A stretch of DNA of 27,301 bases, taken from Clostridiales bacterium (GTDB lineage: Bacteria; Bacillota; Clostridia; Lachnospirales; WQUN01). A program made the translations under genes and the position numbers. The notes under the pieces are model-generated. The model was not told the DNA's origin. It made no database searches and saw only the letters and a list, made by a program, of their open reading frames with translations. Below, piece after piece: positions 24,976-27,301 of this stretch (its first letter is position 1; each line of letters starts with the position of its first letter). Location of the stretch: assembly GCA_031289625.1 (NCBI GenBank), contig JAITPB010000011.1, forward strand, positions 1 through 27,301, read 5' to 3'.

Positions 24976-25004
24976 ATTATATCAGATAGCCAATCGAATG
25001 TCAA
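24976..25004 (-). promoter_or_regulatory. Perfect-consensus promoter of the amidotransferase/transporter/methyltransferase operon
   Basis: On the minus strand TTGACA (24999-25004), a 17-base spacer and TATAAT (24976-24981) match the sigma-A consensus at every position. Transcription would start near 24969, about 68 bases before the amidotransferase ATG. Such a strong core suggests that expression is controlled by repression or by a leader. Two CAATATTA copies (25029-25036, 25040-25047) lie 24 bases above the -35. Confidence 0.85.
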
Positions 25005-25028
25005 TATCAATCTAAAAATAATAAGTGG

Positions 25029-25047
25029 CAATATTACGCCAATATTA
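25029..25047. promoter_or_regulatory. Paired CAATATTA motifs, candidate operator
   Basis: CAATATTA occurs at 25029-25036 and again at 25040-25047, 11 bases apart, upstream of the operon promoter. A variant (CAATATCA) sits on the -35 at 25002-25009. The same octamer is found at 26981-26988 next to the promoter upstream of the HTH gene, with CAATATTT at 26965-26972. This may be the binding site of the local HTH regulator. The motif is AT-rich, so chance cannot be excluded. Confidence 0.4.
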
Positions 25048-25048
25048 T

Positions 25049-25094
25049 GGGCAAACAAAAGATCATTGACGTTGCAATGACCTTTTGTTTGCCC
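25049..25094 (-). terminator. Long hairpin between the HTH gene and the operon promoter
   Basis: Arms 25049-25068 and 25075-25094 pair over 20 bp with one A/C mismatch and a 6-base loop. It sits 26 bases beyond the stop codon of the HTH gene and before the downstream promoter. On the minus strand no long T-run follows, so termination may be inefficient or need a factor. Confidence 0.7.
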
Positions 25095-25120
25095 TTTATC
25101 AAGAAAGAAAAATAGTGGTT

Positions 25121-26635
25121 TTACAGCGTATCTCGTATCCGTCTAAGCTGTGTGTCTTTCCACTCTTTGCCGAAGCACACTTTTGGGATAACCGTTTTCA
25201 GGTCGTCCACATATCGGTAAAACCCGGAGATTACATCCAAGCTCAAGCAATAGAGCCTTTTTTGATGCTTCTTGACATTCCAGGCGGCGAGAAAGCTGTC
25301 CTCCTGAACCACAATGCTGAGGTTGTCCGGTACGGAGCTTAGATAGTTAAACGACGTAAAAATAATACGGTTGCTTTTGTAAGCGTCCGAATTAATAACG
25401 GATTCCACAACCTTCTGTTGGAATTCCTTTGACAGTATAATCGGCGCCTCACATATCTCCGCCAGATTGCTGTCGTCTACATATTCAACCGTAGTGAAGC
25501 TTTCCAAAACGTCGAGATTGCATACGTAAGAATACTGGTTTGTCGTTTGCATTCGGCGTATTCTTTTCGCTGCAGTTATACATTCCTCGATTTTGTCTTT
25601 CCGAACGTCGTTAACCGATAAAATTTCCCGTAATAAATCAATATCAATCAATTGTAAGGTAATCGAAGGGTTGAGGACATAGACATTTCGATTCGGTTTC
25701 AGGCTCTTTCGCGTAATTTCGGAGAATGTCAAAACGTCCTTTGACGGAACCGATTCGATAAGCCGTTTCGCCTTTTTCATAATGCCTTGCACGGTATTTG
25801 AGAAAAAGTCCACTGTCTCTTTGTTTGTGAAAAGCATCCCATGCGGTTTCCCGCTTGTGTTTGGCCTAGTGTTCGGATTAGAAATAGAAATACACTGCAA
25901 AGCGATTTCGTTTTCCACGACGAAATCGGTGTAGTAGTAAGAATCATCCTTTACGGGCGGACAGTTCCATACCTCAACGCCGTCCAAAAGATATAGTTCC
26001 ATCCATCTGAATATAGCGCGGTACGGCCGATATATGTCTGTGGCGCAATCGATGATTATAAGCCGATGCCCGTATTGGGAAACGGCGCGGAAAAAACGCA
26101 TACACGCGTTAATGCGAAGCTGTTTTTCCGTAAGCTCGTCACCGCTTGACCAGTTGATACCCGAATTGTCAACCAAGAAAATGGTTTTGCCCGGCGAAAG
26201 TCTAAGCGCGTATTCAAAATAATATTCGAGAGCTTCGTCTATTCCCGTCTCGCCTAAGAATATGCTGACACACGCGTTGTATCCGTTCTTAGGCGAAAAA
26301 GACGTTAGCGGCGCATTCTCCCCATCGCTGAATTTTATGTTTTTTTCGGTCAGCCAGTGGCTTAGCGTTTCAATCTGCTGTTCGGCGCTTTCGGGGTTAA
26401 TATCGCTTTTTAACATTTTCAAGATGTTAAAAACAATTTGAGAGTCCTGCTCCTTTTCTTTGAGCAGAATATATTCGGAAAGCCTCCGCGCTTGACCATT
26501 TTTTAGCGGTATCCTTCTCTGATTGTTGCGCCATTTGCTGACGGTGGTCGCGTCAATGCTCAAATATGCGGCGGCGTCCGTCCCCAAAATACCCAGCGAT
26601 TTCATGATGTAATCAAGTTTTGATTCAGTCGTCAT
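25121..26635 (-). CDS. HTH protein with large unknown domains, probable local transcription regulator
   Basis: Residues about 10-50 form an XRE-like helix-turn-helix: GTDAAAYLSIDATTVSKWRN, followed by a basic NQRRIPLKNGQARR. The remaining 450 residues are not recognised. They include a segment at about 130-220 with alternating hydrophobic strands (KTIFLVDNSG, HRLIIIDCATD) that looks alpha/beta, and no membrane segment or known enzyme motif. The ATG at 26635 has AGAGG 9 bases upstream. Base composition is more AT-rich than the fab genes. It is encoded directly upstream of, and in the same direction as, the methyltransferase operon, and shares a promoter motif with it, so control of that operon is inferred. 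Confidence 0.65.
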   Translation of the reverse strand: MTTESKLDYIMKSLGILGTDAAAYLSIDATTVSKWRNNQRRIPLKNGQARRLSEYILLKEKEQDSQIVFNILKMLKSDINPESAEQQIETLSHWLTEKNIKFSDGENAPLTSFSPKNGYNACVSIFLGETGIDEALEYYFEYALRLSPGKTIFLVDNSGINWSSGDELTEKQLRINACMRFFRAVSQYGHRLIIIDCATDIYRPYRAIFRWMELYLLDGVEVWNCPPVKDDSYYYTDFVVENEIALQCISISNPNTRPNTSGKPHGMLFTNKETVDFFSNTVQGIMKKAKRLIESVPSKDVLTFSEITRKSLKPNRNVYVLNPSITLQLIDIDLLREILSVNDVRKDKIEECITAAKRIRRMQTTNQYSYVCNLDVLESFTTVEYVDDSNLAEICEAPIILSKEFQQKVVESVINSDAYKSNRIIFTSFNYLSSVPDNLSIVVQEDSFLAAWNVKKHQKRLYCLSLDVISGFYRYVDDLKTVIPKVCFGKEWKDTQLRRIRDTL

Positions 26636-26647
26636 GGTCGTTCACCT

Positions 26648-26917
26648 CTATCCAAGCAGCTTAATATATTTGCCGTATCCAAGCCGCTCCATATCTCCCT
26701 TTGGAATAAACTCCAGCGCAGCGCTGTTGATGCAATAGCGTAAGCCGCCCGTTTCTTCCGGCCCGTCGTCAAAGATGTGTCCCAGGTATGCACCGCCAAG
26801 AGTTTTCAATAGAATCATTGGCATATCCGGTTTGCGTCACCGTCATGTCCTGAATCAATAGAAGTATTTTTCAATGCCCCAAAAGCAGGCACCGGCAAAA
26901 TAAATCTCTTTTTTCAC
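26648..26917 (-). pseudogene. msrAB: Decayed msrA-msrB fusion (methionine sulfoxide reductase)
   Basis: Read on the minus strand, the stretch starts at a GTG (26917) with KKEIYFAGACFWGIEKYF, the MsrA N-terminus including the catalytic Cys of CFWG. A frameshift follows, and in the next frame TVTQTGYANDSIEN continues MsrA. The sequence then jumps, again out of frame, into the MsrB C-terminus: LGGAYLGHIFDDGPEETGG, LRYCINSAALEFIP and a normal stop at 26648. An intact fusion is about 300 codons; only 270 bases remain, so a large internal deletion removed most of MsrA and half of MsrB. The catalytic MsrB Cys (RYCIN) survives but the protein cannot be made whole. Confidence 0.88.
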
Positions 26918-26949
26918 TACGCTCACTCGCTTTCGTATATAGTGCGTTC

Positions 26950-26978
26950 ATTATATACTCGTGTCAATATTTGGTCAA
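26950..26978 (-). promoter_or_regulatory. Promoter upstream of the msrAB remnant, likely now serving the HTH gene
   Basis: On the minus strand TTGACC (26973-26978), a 17-base spacer and TATAAT (26950-26955) form a near-perfect promoter. It must once have driven msrAB. With that gene collapsed to 270 bases, the next intact gene on the transcript is the HTH regulator. A CAATATTA motif lies 2 bases above the -35. Confidence 0.75.
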
Positions 26979-27062
26979 CACAATATTAGCGTCTTTATTT
27001 CGCCAAGAACACTTTCTTTCGATTTCCGATTCCGATATTCTTTTGAAAAGGCAAAAACCCAA

Positions 27063-27091
27063 TTGAGTTTTAGCAGTTCGTATACTATAAT
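27063..27091 (+). promoter_or_regulatory. Plus-strand promoter with ribosome site leading into a four-codon frame
   Basis: TTGAGT (27063-27068), a 17-base spacer and TATAAT (27086-27091) form a good promoter. GAGGTG at 27104-27109 is correctly placed before the ATG at 27116, but the frame stops after Met-Thr-Gly-Gln. This may be the front end of a lost gene, or a leader for something past the edge. Confidence 0.6.
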
Positions 27092-27301
27092 CTATACAGA
27101 TGTGAGGTGTTGAAAATGACTGGACAGTGAAAACTTTTGGCATGTAAAAAGCGCATACAAAAAAAGAGCAGCGTAATAATTAAAAAAATAATTCCACGAT
27201 CTTTAGCATGTAATCAGTAGATATGTCTATTTTGCGGTAATAGACTATGCTGTCTCATCAAATATGTACTTATGGTCGATTGTCTTTGCTTTGATTTTCT
27301 G

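Larger units (their letters stand above)
26918..27301. other. Gene-poor right end of the window
   Basis: These 384 bases hold the minus-strand promoter at 26950-26978, a plus-strand promoter at 27063-27091 with a four-codon frame at 27116, and otherwise AT-rich sequence. A minus-strand frame that is open from the window edge to a stop at 27245 (18 codons, ending FDETA) could be the tail of a gene outside the window, but it is too short to support. No RNA gene is recognised. Confidence 0.4.

Overview
The window reads as a chromosomal segment of a Gram-positive-type anaerobe, most likely a moderately GC-rich member of the Bacillota (class Clostridia). The evidence is the compact fatty-acid operon in the order fabH-acpP-fabK-fabD-fabG-fabF-accB-fabZ-accC-accD-accA, the FMN-type enoyl reductase FabK in place of FabI, strong GGAGG-type ribosome sites, a YugP-type membrane peptidase, an ECF-like sigma factor paired with a DUF4179-type membrane protein, and corrinoid-dependent methyltransferases. 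No species can be named from the sequence alone.

Layout. (1) Positions 1-8699, minus strand: an 11-gene type II fatty acid synthesis operon, from fabH down to accA, which runs off the left edge. Neighbouring genes overlap by ATGA or lie a few bases apart, and a good sigma-A promoter sits at 8763-8791. (2) 8813-11514, minus: an MgtA-type magnesium P-type ATPase closed by a very long GC-rich hairpin; its promoter lies below five phased AT repeats. (3) 11779-12480, plus: a YugP-like zinc peptidase. (4) 12504-13948: a stand-alone radical SAM/SPASM-like gene lying between two copies of a 51-bp terminator-containing direct repeat. (5) 14030-16005, plus: an ECF-like sigma factor, translationally coupled to a single-pass membrane protein that probably controls it. 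(6) 16288-24901, minus: a likely single operon starting at a perfect-consensus promoter (24976-25004). It encodes a class II glutamine amidotransferase, a MetNIQ-like ABC importer, a cysteine synthase remnant, a glutamine-synthetase-like ligase, and two sets of UroD-fold methyltransferase plus corrinoid protein. The second set also holds a half-length UroD-fold protein. (7) 25121-26635, minus: a 504-residue HTH protein of unknown family, probably the local regulator. (8) 26648-26917: a decayed msrA-msrB fusion, followed by a gene-poor right end.

How the parts may work together. Region 6 is the most interesting. An imported compound would be demethylated by zinc-dependent UroD-fold enzymes onto the corrinoid proteins, while the GS-like ligase and the amidotransferase could add and remove a gamma-glutamyl or amide group. 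The substrate is not readable from the sequence. The importer type and the remnants of cysK and msrAB hint at a sulfur or methionine-like compound; the GS-like ligase hints at a methylated amine. The HTH protein upstream, with CAATATTA motifs near both its own promoter and the operon promoter, is a plausible regulator. No reductive activator of corrinoid proteins (RamA type) is in the window, so that would have to come from elsewhere.
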